DNA of 64,000 nt. Source: Pagrus major (taxonomy: Eukaryota > Chordata > Actinopteri > Spariformes > Sparidae). This document shows positions 1-11,600 of this stretch, one piece after another; within the stretch, counting starts at the first letter, position 1, and the number at the start of each line of letters is the position of its first letter. The notes below the pieces were generated by a model. The model was not told the DNA's origin and did no database searches. It worked only from the letters and a program-made list of their open reading frames with translations. A program made the position numbers and the translations under genes. Location of the stretch: assembly GCF_040436345.1 (NCBI RefSeq), contig NC_133236.1, forward strand, positions 15,376,466 to 15,440,465, written 5' to 3'.

Positions 1-1004
1 CAGCAGGAGAGAAAGAAGGGAAAGAAGACGCTCTTTCTGTCCTGCATGCTTTCAGATTAACAAGGTAGCCAACCTGCAACAGTCACTCAGCTCAGGCAGT
101 GACATGTACAGTATGACTCAGAGAAAAACACATCAACTCTCAAATACTATTCTGTGAGTGTACGTGGGTTTTATGTCTCCGCTGCTTCTCTGTCCGGCAC
201 TGATTAACTCGGGAAGCAGACACCTAAGGAGTTACACACCAACTACCAACATCATTAGCAGCAGCAGGGGATAATGACCCGTTGAACAGATTTCGTGTGC
301 TGCTGATGGCACTCGGCTCAGGGGGGTGTGTAATCACGACAACCATCCCGAGAGGATTTTTAGGATGAGCGGAAGAGGTGATGGAGGCTATCTGAGCTGC
401 AAAACAAACACAAAAATATACACAGTTCTGTTCGGCTGAAAATCGGCACATTTAGACATTTTGGCTCAATCTCATTTTGATTTTTTAGACCTACACCTCG
501 TTCTCTAGTGCCACCTTCCCCCCTAGGAATCAAGAATCACAAAGGGGAGTGGACAACCCTTCAAATCCCCCAGTTTTCATCAGTTTTCATCAGTGACATT
601 TATGTAAACCGATGTAACTGGACATTTCCAATGCTTCCTTCAGCTGTGGTGATTTCTCATGTGTTACTGCCATCACGATGTCGAAGCATGGACGCTCACA
701 ACTTCACCCTATCAATCAAGTCATCAAATAAAGAAGAAAACTACTACATTACCTGGCCACTAGCAATGACTTTATAGGCAAAGACCTCTGTTGGGAGGGC
801 CATGTAGCCTTAGCACTTTGCCCTACCCCTCTGTCCAAACAAGAACAGGGACACCCAGGTGTGAAAGCACAAAATGGAGGGGTTGGGCTCAAAATGAAAA
901 TGGCACCGCTTTAAAAAATCTAAAGGAGTTTTGTGACAGGTATCACTTTTAAGTTTAAATAAGATCAGAGGTGAGGAGTTTTGGTAAACATGAATGAGTT
1001 CAAC

Positions 1005-1190
1005 ATTTAGAGAATTCTTCGCCAAAAGTTGAATGAAATGACCGAGACCAGTCTCATGTCTGCACAGCAAATATAAAGCTACACGCAGCAGCCGGTTGCT
1101 TAGCTTAGCATAAAGATTTAAACAAGGGCAAACAGCTAGCCTAGTTTTATCATTCCTCTGAAAGCTGCCGAGTGGCACACGAAGCCAGAA
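1005..1190 (+). repeat. Dispersed repeat copy, TTAGCTTAGCATA family
   Basis: This copy reads through CAGTCTCATGTCTGCACAGC, then a TTGCTTAGCTTAGCATAAAG core, then an AACAGCTAGCCTAG block. The same order of blocks recurs near 2850-3110, 5435-5770, 48090-48560, 50845-50930 and 54615-54935. I recognise it as a common short non-autonomous repeat of spiny-rayed fish genomes. Family name not assigned. Confidence 0.6.
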
Positions 1191-1309
1191 AAATTTGACT
1201 TCCTGGGTGTAAAATTACGTGGATCGTCTGCATAGTTTACACATTGTGCGGCCGATAGAGAGTAATTCAATCAAGATAATCCAAAATCAAACCAAAACAT
1301 ATTTAAATC

Positions 1310-1625
1310 TTCTATATCCAGATTTTTATTTGGTCCTCATCCAATACTGAGCACTCAGTCAGTACATCCACCTACACCTGATTCTATTCATCAAGATCCA
1401 TGCTTGCAAAAGCAATGTTAATTCAAGAAAGTGAGAAAAAAATTCTGGATCCGTCCCTTTATCCGGATTCACACAAAAAGATAATGGGGTCTATTCCGGG
1501 CTGAGACCTATCCTACATCCAAGTTTCATGGAAATCTGGTTGGTAGTTTTTGTGTAATCCTGCTGACAAACCAACCAACAAACGGACACGGGGGCAACAC
1601 ATAACCTCTATGGCGGAGGTAATAA
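1310..1625 (+). repeat. Dispersed non-LTR-like 3' end repeat
   Basis: Contains the blocks GATCCGTCCCTTTATCCGGA, CCAAGTTTCATGGAAATC, GTAGTTTTTGTGTAATCCTG and a terminal GGCGGAGGTAATAAA. A second diverged copy with the same block order sits at 11700-11997. The layout (conserved body, short tandem-like tail) fits the 3' end of a non-LTR retrotransposon of fish. The clade is inference. Confidence 0.6.
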
Positions 1626-2849
1626 ATACGCAAATAAAGTTTAGAGTTCAATAGAGCCAACCTCAAAGCCATAGGAGCACTAACATGCGCTCACACACGC
1701 CTACCAACACAGCACATCAAACACATGAACACTCTGTCCTACAAAAACAGCATCAGCCTCAAGACAGGAAAATCATGTTACGGTGCCAGTGAATCCATCT
1801 GAGAGCTGTCCTAACAAAACCACTGAGACATCGAGTTTCTTCCGACCCAGAATCCACACACTTACACCGAAACCTCTCACTCAATTAGAAACTCGAGAGT
1901 GGAAAGTTTCCCTGTGATTTACCGTGTTTAAACTCAGTGAATCTGAATTGCTTTAGCATTTAAATCTCTCTATAAAGTTAAGAGTAAAACAATTCTGCCT
2001 ACTGTCTTTCATTCTGTCTCCTTGTGTTTTAGTTGCCTAAAATAGCTTCCAGATATTGTGGCTTCTGGCTCTTTGTTTTTATATAAAAATAACAGCAGTA
2101 TTTGCCGTCTTCTCAGCCACGACCAAAAAAAGGGGAAGGGACGGAGAAGCACAAGCAGCTTTCAAAGGGGTTCAGCTCATTAAAAATAGAACAGACACAA
2201 ACACAGATACGTCGACACACACACATGCACACACGTACCCAGCACACCGCCCACCATCACAACATATTGTTTACAAGTGGAGCTCGAACGGACAGGTAGT
2301 GATTAGACACAACAAAGGAGCCACCTCTGCAAATCTGCTAGCCTGCAGTGCACTGCTCTGTGCTCTGTGTGTTTCCGTGTGTGCGAGTGTGTGTCCATAA
2401 GCATTTGCCTCACGCTCTCGTAAACATATAGCGGGCGGCTCAGATGTACTTACTGGTCCATCCATAACTCTCAAGAGGCACCTAAAAAGCCTCAACTCAG
2501 GGACGCATGAATGGAGCTTTTACACAAAAAAGACACTATACTGAGAAAATATAGAAAGCAATATAGCACTAACAGCTTTCCAGCGGAGTGACATTAATGT
2601 GGTGGCATATAAAAAAAAAGTGCAGTGCATAATCGGTGACCTCCGGCGAGGATCATCGCTCGAAAACAAGCAGCAGAAATCGGAGAGAAAACTTTAATTT
2701 ATTGTGTTTAAACCTCCCTCACAGTTTCATACTCATCATAAGGAAGGACACTGTACATTTACATTCAGGTGGTTGATGCTCGGGCAAAATGAAGGATTGC
2801 ATGCATTTTTCCAGAGTTACATACGTCTCATATCTGTCTGCTTAATTTA

Positions 2850-3110
2850 AGGCCACAGCCAGCCGCTTGTTAACTTAGCTTAGCATAGACTGGAAGCAGC
2901 TGGTCTGTCTCTTTCTGAAAGTAATTAAATTCCCCTTACCAGCACCTCTTAAGATGACTAATTAACAGGTTATATCTTGTTTGTTTTAACCTGTACGAAA
3001 ACCGACATGTTGTGGTTTTATGGGGCTTAACGTTAGCATAGGCCAGCCTAGCATCTTTCCATCTAACTGTCAGTGAGAAAGCAGATCTCTTAAACTGTCT
3101 AACTTTTCCT
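2850..3110 (+). repeat. Dispersed repeat copy, TTAGCTTAGCATA family
   Basis: Carries AACTTAGCTTAGCATAGACT, a following CCAGCACCTCTTAAGATGAC block and a TTAACAGGTTATATCTTGTT block, in the same order as in the other copies. The 3' part (CGACATGTTGTGGTTTTATG) is better kept here than in most copies in the window. Confidence 0.55.
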
Positions 3111-3989
3111 CTAGTACAGTAACTACGCTCATTTTATGTTTTTGTTGTTTTATGTAATTTCAGACAAACCCAAAGTGTAAAAAATGACAAGATGCAATTT
3201 CATGGCAAAAGGAGGAAAGAGGAAATACAATTTTTTAGTCTTACAACTACACGCAGGAGTTTTGCTGCTACACACTTATCTGGTGTGGTGTGACCATTAG
3301 CTTATTGTGGCCGGAAGCGTTTTGAAATGCAATTCAAGGTAGATTTCTACAAATGTCTCAGTTAATACGCTTTGTGTCACTTGCAGCACGACACACAACA
3401 ATGACGTTAAGTTAACAAAAGTTTATCAGAGCGGCTGTGCAGAATCCACTGCTGTTATTAGCAAAGCGGTATGGAGACAACATGGATCTATATTTCTCAT
3501 GATTCCACACTGGAAAGCCACGTCACTAGCGTACGTACCCCAGTAACCCATGCAGGTAGGTTGTTGATTTTCTGATCACTTGTGCGGACAATCTGCCTTA
3601 AAGTTTTGCCTGAAGTCTGAGCATAGTCTTAAAGCCACAGTGGCGGCTGTTCATCCCTTTAAATTTCAATAAAGTTGTGACTCATGCGCTCTTATTTCAG
3701 AAAGGAGCTGACTTACACTTTAAATTACTATGTTAATATTCAGTTCAAATCAAATTTTCAAAAAATTGATTCATGGCAGCTCTCACACGCAGCGAAGCCA
3801 TTCAGCCATTTACATAGCCGACTGCTTCATCGCCACAAGGAATAAAAATATGACCTGTACGATCTGACCGCTGGTGCTAAAGAGGGCAAAGGGGAGGAGG
3901 AATAATGTGGTTGAGATGATAGGACACACTTAATGACCCTCAGAGGAGCTGTCAGTGCTCCACGGGAGAGAGAGACCCAGACGCAGAGT

Positions 3990-4260
3990 GTCACACCGCG
4001 GTGAGGTTGTCTCGTCTTGGGTTATTGTCTGGTCATTTCCTGTTTTATTTTGAAAATCTAACTCTCCTCTCGTTTCAGATCACTTGCCCTTCCTCTTGTG
4101 TCACCTGCCCGTCTCCCCTGATTCCTGATTGTGTCCACCTGTGTCCCATTTCCCTCATGTGTTTAAAAGTCTGCGTTCCCCTTTGTCTTGTGCCAAAGTG
4201 TCTCGTTCCATGTCCGACCACAGAAGCCAAACCATAGTCAAAGCCACAGCGTATTCGTGA
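3990..4260 (+). repeat. Dispersed repeat sharing a CTAACTCTCCTCTC block
   Basis: The stretch CCTGTTTTATTTTGAAAATC followed by TAACTCTCCTCTC and TTTCAGATC is also found at about 30717-30765. Further stretches (CACCTGTGTCCCATTTCCCT) resemble a C/T-rich retroelement-like repeat common in fish. It leads directly into the minisatellite at 4260-4640, so the two may be parts of one element. Confidence 0.45.
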
Positions 4261-4640
4261 GTTCTTGTTGTTTCCTCGTGAGAGTGATTTTCTGTTAAAT
4301 TTTCATAGTCATTAGTTCTGTTATTTAGTCAGCCTCCTTTGTGAGTGATTTTCTGTTCATAGTGTTTATGGTTAATGTTTTGAAGCCCTTTTGATTTCCT
4401 CCTTGTGAGTGATTTTGATTTTGATAGTTTTGTATTTCGAGTTTCCTCCTTGTGAGTGATTTTGATTTTGATAGTTTTGTACTTCGAGTTTCCTCCTTGT
4501 GAGTGATTTTGATTTTGATAGTTTTTGTACTTCGAGTTTCCTCCTTAAGAGTGATTTTGATTTTGATAGCCAGTTTTCCTCCCTAGGAGTGATTTTTGTT
4601 TTAGCCAAGTTTTTTCCCTCCCGATAGACTCTCTTAGAGT
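4260..4640 (+). repeat. Minisatellite, about 47-base unit
   Basis: Near-identical units start at 4398, 4445, 4492 and 4540 with periods of 47, 47 and 48 bases. Each begins CCTCCTTGTGAGTGATTTTG and ends TTTTGTACTTCGAGTTT. Shorter, degenerate GAGTGATTTTC-containing units flank the array on both sides. The array is followed by an AATAAA at about 4697. Confidence 0.8.
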
Positions 4641-4926
4641 AATTTTCATAGCACCATTGTTTTGAAACCACTCTCTCGAGAGCATTGTCAAACTCAATAA
4701 AAATCGCTCACTGACACCTCAGCTATTGAGTCCTGTTTTGAGTCTCGGCCTGACACAGAGTGGGTGAGAGAGGCCGACTGTTCAGACCACAGAGGATAGA
4801 AGAGAGCATTAGTCTGTTAGAGCAACACTGTCCACTTAAACTGATCAAAACTAACCTCCATCCTCTTCAGACCAGCCTCTCTCCCACACTACTTTATTAC
4901 ATATGTCTGCTGCTGCTCTTCTGATC

Positions 4927-4993
4927 CACAACTTCATCCATGATAACAGTGATTTGTCTGCTGAATCACTTTTATTATGGATGAAGTTGTCGA
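4927..4993. repeat. Imperfect hairpin, arms about 24 bases
   Basis: CCACAACTTCATCCATGATAA on the left pairs with the complement of TTATTATGGATGAAGTTGTCG on the right, with a short loop. It looks like the collapsed ends of a small inverted-repeat element. Confidence 0.6.
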
Positions 4994-5434
4994 CTAACTG
5001 ACCTGGGGTGAGGCGATGGCTGATCTGATTAATATTATATAATTATAACAGGTAAAGAAAAGAAATTAAGTTAAAGGAGCTTTGTAGAAGTTTATATGCA
5101 TTAATCAATGTTTTATTGGTCATATGTGAGCGGATTGTAGCGTGATGTGAAAAATGAGACCTTCGTCATCTGTTTCGGTCGTCTTTAAGCCTGTGGATGA
5201 TTTTTTTAAAGGCTTTTAAGGATTTCATTGTGAAGGATTCGGGTTGGATTTTCCACAACAGTCCAAAGGATGTGCCTTCATGCTCGTTTTCGAGTGCCTC
5301 GTCTCAGTGCCTCTTTTCACTAACAGACAGCAACAGCAGCTAATGTTAGCTTAGAAGTGGAGTCCGCCAATGTAAACTAAGGACCGGCTTCCAGCACAAC
5401 ACAGAAGTTCCACATTTTCCCTTTAAGTTGAAAT

Positions 5435-5790
5435 TAAAAGATTATTTGACGTTTTGGGAAATGCTCATCCAGGCAGTGCTGGAAGCTAGGTAGTTCAGCT
5501 TATCATAAAGGCTGGGAACAATGAGAAACAGCTAGCCTAGCTCTGTACAAAGGTTACAAAATCTGCCTGCCGGCACCTATAAAGCAGCTCTGCTGGTTGC
5601 CTCGCAATTTCATCACAAAACTTAAGGAAATCACTGTAACTTTTGATGTTATTGATGTCCCCTTTTGTACCTCGGACACAAAGAAAAAGATATATATTAT
5701 AATATAATATAACATTACAAATACTAAACAAAAAACCCAGCTCTGACAGGAGGAGAGCTCTGAGATTACCTTTTGACTTGTGGCATGAAA
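5435..5790 (+). repeat. Dispersed repeat copy, TTAGCTTAGCATA family (diverged)
   Basis: Starts with a form of the family's end (TTGACGTTTTGGGAAATGCT), then AGTTCAGCTTATCATAAAGG, AACAGCTAGCCTAGCTCTGT and GGTTACAAAATCTGCCTGCC. A GACTTCCCTATCCCGGAAGT block near 6062 may be the far end of the same element. Confidence 0.55.
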
Positions 5791-8239
5791 AAGTGGATTT
5801 ATCATCCCTCCTGTTTATCAACCTGACTGCAGCAGAGATCTGCAGAGATGACCTCCCTCGTCGGTGGTGTATATACTGTAATAACGACTGTAATGTTGAC
5901 TGCAGAAGGGGAAATGTACTTTACACACTTTACAGATTACAGAGGAGAGAACTCTCTGGTGAGTGCTGAATTAAGTGAGAGTTGACCTGAATTTAAACAC
6001 CTACACACAACCTCTGCGTATGCCTTTTCTTGCTAACATTAGCTTACGGCAAGTGTACAATGACTTCCCTATCCCGGAAGTAACAACTGCAACCAAATGA
6101 AGCGCAACGTTAACATGAGGGAGCTTGTAACTTTCTCTGGATTTGAACACGTGTTGTAAACATTTTTGAAAATATAAGTATGCAACTCAACAAAATATAT
6201 GACAAAGGTCTAGTATTTTAATACAGACACTTTTTTGAAATAAAAGGACAAATTGGATCTTAAAAATCTTAAAAAAACAACCTTTTATATAACCTTTTCA
6301 CATGAAAAATAATCTTTTTATCTAATCAAAGTCACTGCTTCAAAAGCTCTTTAGATGGCAAAACAACTAATAACTGATAAGATTTTTTTTAGTATTTACA
6401 CAGCTTTAAAAAAAGCTGGCAGGGACATCTACATTCTGCAAAACTTCTACAATAATCTACATTTCTGTGAAGAATGGCCAAGCACCATCTGTTGAGGAAG
6501 ATTATGTGATGTGATCGAAAGCTTCAGAACAGCTACTGAATTGTTTTTTTTTAATCGCAGTGACGATGGTGATATTCAACAGTTTGAACAAAGGCGCCAT
6601 TAGATGTAGAGGTTTCATATTTTTCAGCTAAATGATGGTAGTTTAAACAAAGAATGGTTATTTTGAATTGCTCTAAATTTACATCCACTGAAAGAATGTT
6701 TGATGAAATCACTGAAAAACCACTAAACTGTGTCAAACTTTTGTTTTCTTGCCACCCAAGGACGCCGTTTTTCTCATCGCTCTTTCAGAAGCAGCATTCA
6801 GTTTTGGGGCTTGTCAGTCATCCCGGAGGAGCAGCTGTCACTTGTCGTGTCAATCTCACTTTTAAAATAAAACAACTTTAAATAGTTTTTCTACAGAATA
6901 TTCTTACAACACTTTGAAAACTCTTAAAAACTTTAAATCTGTCCATCCAACCAAGAGGTTAGAGCCTCCCTGCTTCAGTGTCCATGTAAAATTTACATCT
7001 CTATCTCTGCCACAGGGCCCCGGCGCAGGAGCCCGGCCAAGGGAGGGACAGAAATTGCAAAAGAGAAAGAGCGAGAGCAAGAGAGGGAAAGAGATTTCAG
7101 GACATTTCATCACTTAGACTGGAAGGCGTCTTGGAGATGAGGTGAGGGGGTGGAGGTGTGGGGTTGGTGGGATACAGACGCAGGGTCAGGGCTCTCAGGT
7201 AGATCCGGCCTTCTGTTTCACCTCATCACAGCGTCTTCAGAGGCCACAGGTGACCTTGTTTCCTATTCAGTGAAATGAGCGAGGAGGAAACGGCGCAGGA
7301 GTACCCCCTCTTATCTCGGCAGAGCTGCTATAATTCAATTAAAGCTGTGACACAGAGGTGAGGACAATTGATGTCTGATACTGGAGAAACACCCAGTCAG
7401 ATTAATTACCCCTTCATCGGCTGCTTAAACGGCTTTTAAACTGTAATCTGCCTGAAATCGTAATAATACCATCGGTAATCGAACACAAAAGGGAACGCTC
7501 CAGATCTATTTCCATCTGTGCCGGATTAATAATGGTTCATTAGTAATAGCATCAATTAAAACGTGTCGACTGTAGGACAGTGAGGTAGGAAGAGGAGAGA
7601 AAAAAGCAGGTCCTTTCCTGCATCTCGTCGTGTTTGCTTTGCCGCTTTTTAATTCCCGTGTAATGCAACTTTAATCAGAAAAGTGGGTGAGCGCTTGTAA
7701 TTTTGTAATGAGCTCATTAAAATCTGTTTATGCAGGCATGTAAAGGCATCGGCTCAGTTATCACCTCGGCTTTATGTGGACATTTGAGACTGTCAGGCTT
7801 ATTTAAAAACAAAAATCATCTGCAAGAGCTACTGGTGCTGTCATGCAGAGTAATTAATCAGTGTTTTAGGTGCATTCCGACAGGTGACTGTCTGAATCAT
7901 GCAGAAGCAGATACACAAGAGTCATGGATGGACATTTCTACTAACTCAACACATTCAAGACTGATTTAAAATGATCGATCCCTGGGAGAAAAAGCTTTTA
8001 CAGTAACGCCACATATGCTGCAGTGAATTTCCTCGCCAAGAGATTCCCTGCATACAACCAAAGAGAGAAAAAAAACACCCTTTTATCTTTGACAAACTAT
8101 CAGAAAAGCAGCTCTTTCCTCAGTACGCATAGAGCATGAGTGCAGCCACATCACATACAGATTAGCACATAGGCACACAGATTCACACAGACAGCAAGCT
8201 TTGTAATCCAAATCAAAGATGCAAACGCTGAAGCAGTAC

Positions 8240-8263
8240 CTTCCGCTCACGCAGAGCTTCATC
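8240..8263 (-). CDS. Possible 24-base exon of the unidentified gene
   Basis: An acceptor (GGTCTCCAG) and a donor (AAG|GTACTG) bound exactly 24 bases. In phase 0 these read DEALRERK, which looks like coding helix. The preceding 38-base exon, however, leaves phase 2, which would give a different reading. Either an extra exon is missing or this one is not real. Confidence 0.2.
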
Positions 8264-8601
8264 CTGGAGACCGAGAGATAAAATCCTGCCGCCTGAGCCT
8301 CGCCGGGAGAATGGAGAAAACCCCCCCTCTATATGCTATCTGGATTGGCTTACCCAGCTCTCCCTTAAAGCTCAGAGAAACCCCACAACATGCACACCGC
8401 CCCACCACCACCGCCACCACCATCCACTGGCGCCTCCAACGAGAGCCACCACGCCACTCCGGCAGCAACAGCAGCAGGGAGGACGGAGGGAGAGAGACTG
8501 TGCAAGTGTGGAAAGACAGAGAGGAAGAGTGGGAGGGAAGGAGCTTAAAGGAAGAAGACAGGGAGAACGCGGGGGCGTGATGATGGAGCGCTGAAAGATA
8601 T

Positions 8602-8640
<39 letters not shown>

Positions 8641-11600
8641 AAGAGAGGGAGAAGCTCACCTGATGGTGTCTATGTCGATCATCTCTTCATCAGGCACCTA
8701 AAGGAAATGACAGCATGTTAGTGGAGGGGACCCATCAAACTGGCCCGGGAGCTGCCAAGTGGAGCATCGCTGCAGCACTCATCGGACGAGAGAAAAAAAG
8801 AAAAAAAAAGAAATGAAACATACATATTCAGCAGGCACGCTCTCTGTTTCCCTCTGTTTTTGTTTATGTTTCGTCTCCCCCCTCTCTCCTCTTCCTCTCC
8901 TCCCACACCCCTCCACCGCTCCATCCCTGCTCGTGAGCTCATCAGACTGCACCTGGCCGTCTACATCTGTGCTTACCGGAGGTGAGAGGAGAACAATCGC
9001 ATCATGGCCAGGAGAGTGTGAGGGGAGAAAGAGAGGGGAGGGCGGAGGGAGGGAGGGAGGGAGGGAGGGAGAGCGGAAACCTCCATTGCAGCCAGACTGC
9101 AGATACATGGCAAGCCCCCCCATGAGGGCTACTGGCAGCAAGTCAATATCCTTGTTGAGGTGCTGAATCGCAGAGAGGGGGAGACAAAGAGGAGGGGGAG
9201 AGATAGAGGAAGAAAGGGGGAGGTGTAGGGGGAACAGGTGGTTCAATCTGTTGAATCTTACATCTCCAGTCCCTGGCTGTAAGGGAGAATGCGTTTTATA
9301 CGCGTCTGCTGCTGGCCCTTTTTCCTGAAGGCGATGAATTATGCATCATCTGGAGAATATTCCCCTCAGTGTTCTTCATTCAGATTTAGGGGGCAGGCCT
9401 TGAGGAGTGTGGCGTCCGTGCTGCTGTGTTCGGCGAAACGCTTGTAAGTAGGCACCAGGAGTTAGAGGGAGGCTTTAATGCCTGTTCACGAGATTATCTG
9501 ATCTCAAGGGTCAGCGGGAAACATAACGGATAGAATGCCAATAAAAACACGCTTTTAACACGCCGGGGGGACGCTTAACGACGCGAGTGTGCAGCAGAAG
9601 GCCGTGTGCCTGTGAAGAACGTTTGCGCTCGCAGAAGTACAAGGACTCGTGTGAGGAGATGAAACTTTGGTAGCAACACACACACACACACAGGCATAGA
9701 CACTTGCATGCTGCACTGAGATGAACACCAACAGGCTCACATGCCTGCCTCTCAGCCCCCACACCACCCACCTTTTTTTCAAGCAGTTGCTAAGGTGACG
9801 GCAAAGGCTGAATTTTAATCAGACAATAAATTAAGGCAATGTGATCTTCTCCTTTGTTATTAAATGACAGCGGTGCCGCTTTCGGAGATCTGTCAAGTAT
9901 GTTTTGGTGTTCAGAGAGACGCACGGGAAGACTACAGATGAGAACTCAGGGCGATCGCACTGTCCGGAGAATACAAAACACGGTTGATGTCTGAGCCAAA
10001 GAATCTGATTTGATGTGTTTTAGTAAGTGAAATAACACATTTTGAAATCAGAGGAAGATCCACCACCGAGATGGATGTCATGCTGAGACTCCAAACACGC
10101 TTCTGATGCAGTAATTGCTAATTGAGCCTTCAGGCCTGTCTTCCTGTGACACGCACACGGCTGCTCGAAAGTCTGGGGGAAACCACCGGTTGCTATTCCT
10201 GAAGAAAAAGGCAGCGGTTTTAAACAGGTTCTCTGCATCCACAGCCATTACAGCAAGGTTATGTCTCAAGCTGAGTAAATGATGGATGTCACGCAATAAA
10301 TGCTGTTGAGTGGGCTGACTCAGTAAATGACTGCATTGTTCAGTTGAGATTGTGTGGAGGAGCTGCTGATGGGTAGAATGCTAATGAGCGAACCCATAAA
10401 AAAAAAAAGCCTGCTCACTGGTCAGCATGAAGCACCGCCGCTCCCGTGCACACGTCATCGTCGTCATCCAGCTGAACATGTGGACTAGCTGAGTGTGAGC
10501 TGTGTCTGTGTGGTTCAGTGGAATAACACACACCGAGTTTCAATTTGTTTTTATCATCTTTTAAATGGAGATTTTGAAAAGTTCACCACGCCTTCAAAAT
10601 TGAGACGTGTCTGTAAAGGTGCAATAAGGATTTTGGGCAGTGGAAACAAGCTGTTAAGACAGTATTGACAAATCATCTCTGTTTTAAGTTGATTTAGGGA
10701 ACATGTTAGCCAAGAGATGCAGAATGACATTTGCGTTTATTTGGAGTTCATCCAAAAACAAAAATTCAGTCGTTATCTTCTCACCCTCGTGCTGATGGAA
10801 AGTCAGGTGAAGTTTTGTAGTCTGCAAACATTTCTGGAGCTTCACAGCAAAACAACATTGCAGCATTCACCTAAGTGGGAACTAAATATAAAAATAACGT
10901 CTTTTCAAATCAATTTGGGATCTCTGGGCTTCCATAGACTTGGATTATATCAGGCAAGCTGAGTGGAGCAATTTTATGTTTTTTGTTGTTGATGTTTTTG
11001 TACGTTTTAAAACAAGTCCCGATCTACATCAGTTGTAGGAGAATGCTACAACACAGTTTTGCTGTGAAGCTCCAGAAACATTTTGTTTATGTAGATAAAG
11101 ACTGAATTTTTTTACTCATTCTATAAGTCAAATATTCACCATCATTTTAGCTCTCTTTAGGTCTGCAGTCTCGTTCACCAGCTAGTCGCTAGCTTTGTCG
11201 GCTATTTCCTGCTGAGCAGGACCAAAATAGTCAAATTTGATTTAAATTTTAAAGCCGCTATTAACATTCTTGTATCTAACGACAGATCAACTTACAATGT
11301 GTAAATGAAAGTGGTCACTGGTATAAAAATCCAACATATAATTTTCACCCTCAGCTCTATGCAGCGTCGCTTTAGTAACTTTTAGCTTGTTTTGGTTTCA
11401 GGCCCACATCTTTAATTTCACCAGCGTGGTTTTTCATTGCTTCCTGCTTAGACAGTTAGTAACTAGCTGGTCAAACAGTTGGTGAAGACCAAAAACAAAG
11501 TTAAAAGACATTTTAATTGAACATACATTCATCAGGTGGACACAAACACGACTCAAAATGGATGATAATGCTACTCCAGGTCTGCTGGATCTGTATGGGG

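Larger units (their letters stand above)
1..8239. other. Non-coding stretch, repeat-bearing
   Basis: I see no convincing protein-coding exon here. Open frames are short, lack paired splice sites and do not resemble known proteins. The stretch contains dispersed repeat copies near 1005-1190, 1310-1625, 2850-3110, 3990-4750 and 5435-6090, listed separately where they can be defined. If the unidentified minus-strand gene at 8.2-13.5 kb continues, its remaining 3' exons would lie here, but I could not pick them out. Confidence 0.6.

Noticed and set aside
2450..2500. Possible 29-base minus-strand micro-exon (acceptor CTTTTTAG, donor GACCA|GTAAGT)
   Set aside because: The donor is good but the acceptor lacks a pyrimidine tract, and no partner exon in phase was found.
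8779..9246. 155-codon minus-strand open frame rich in proline and serine
   Set aside because: It results from the purine-rich (GGGA)n tract and flanks. No splice sites.
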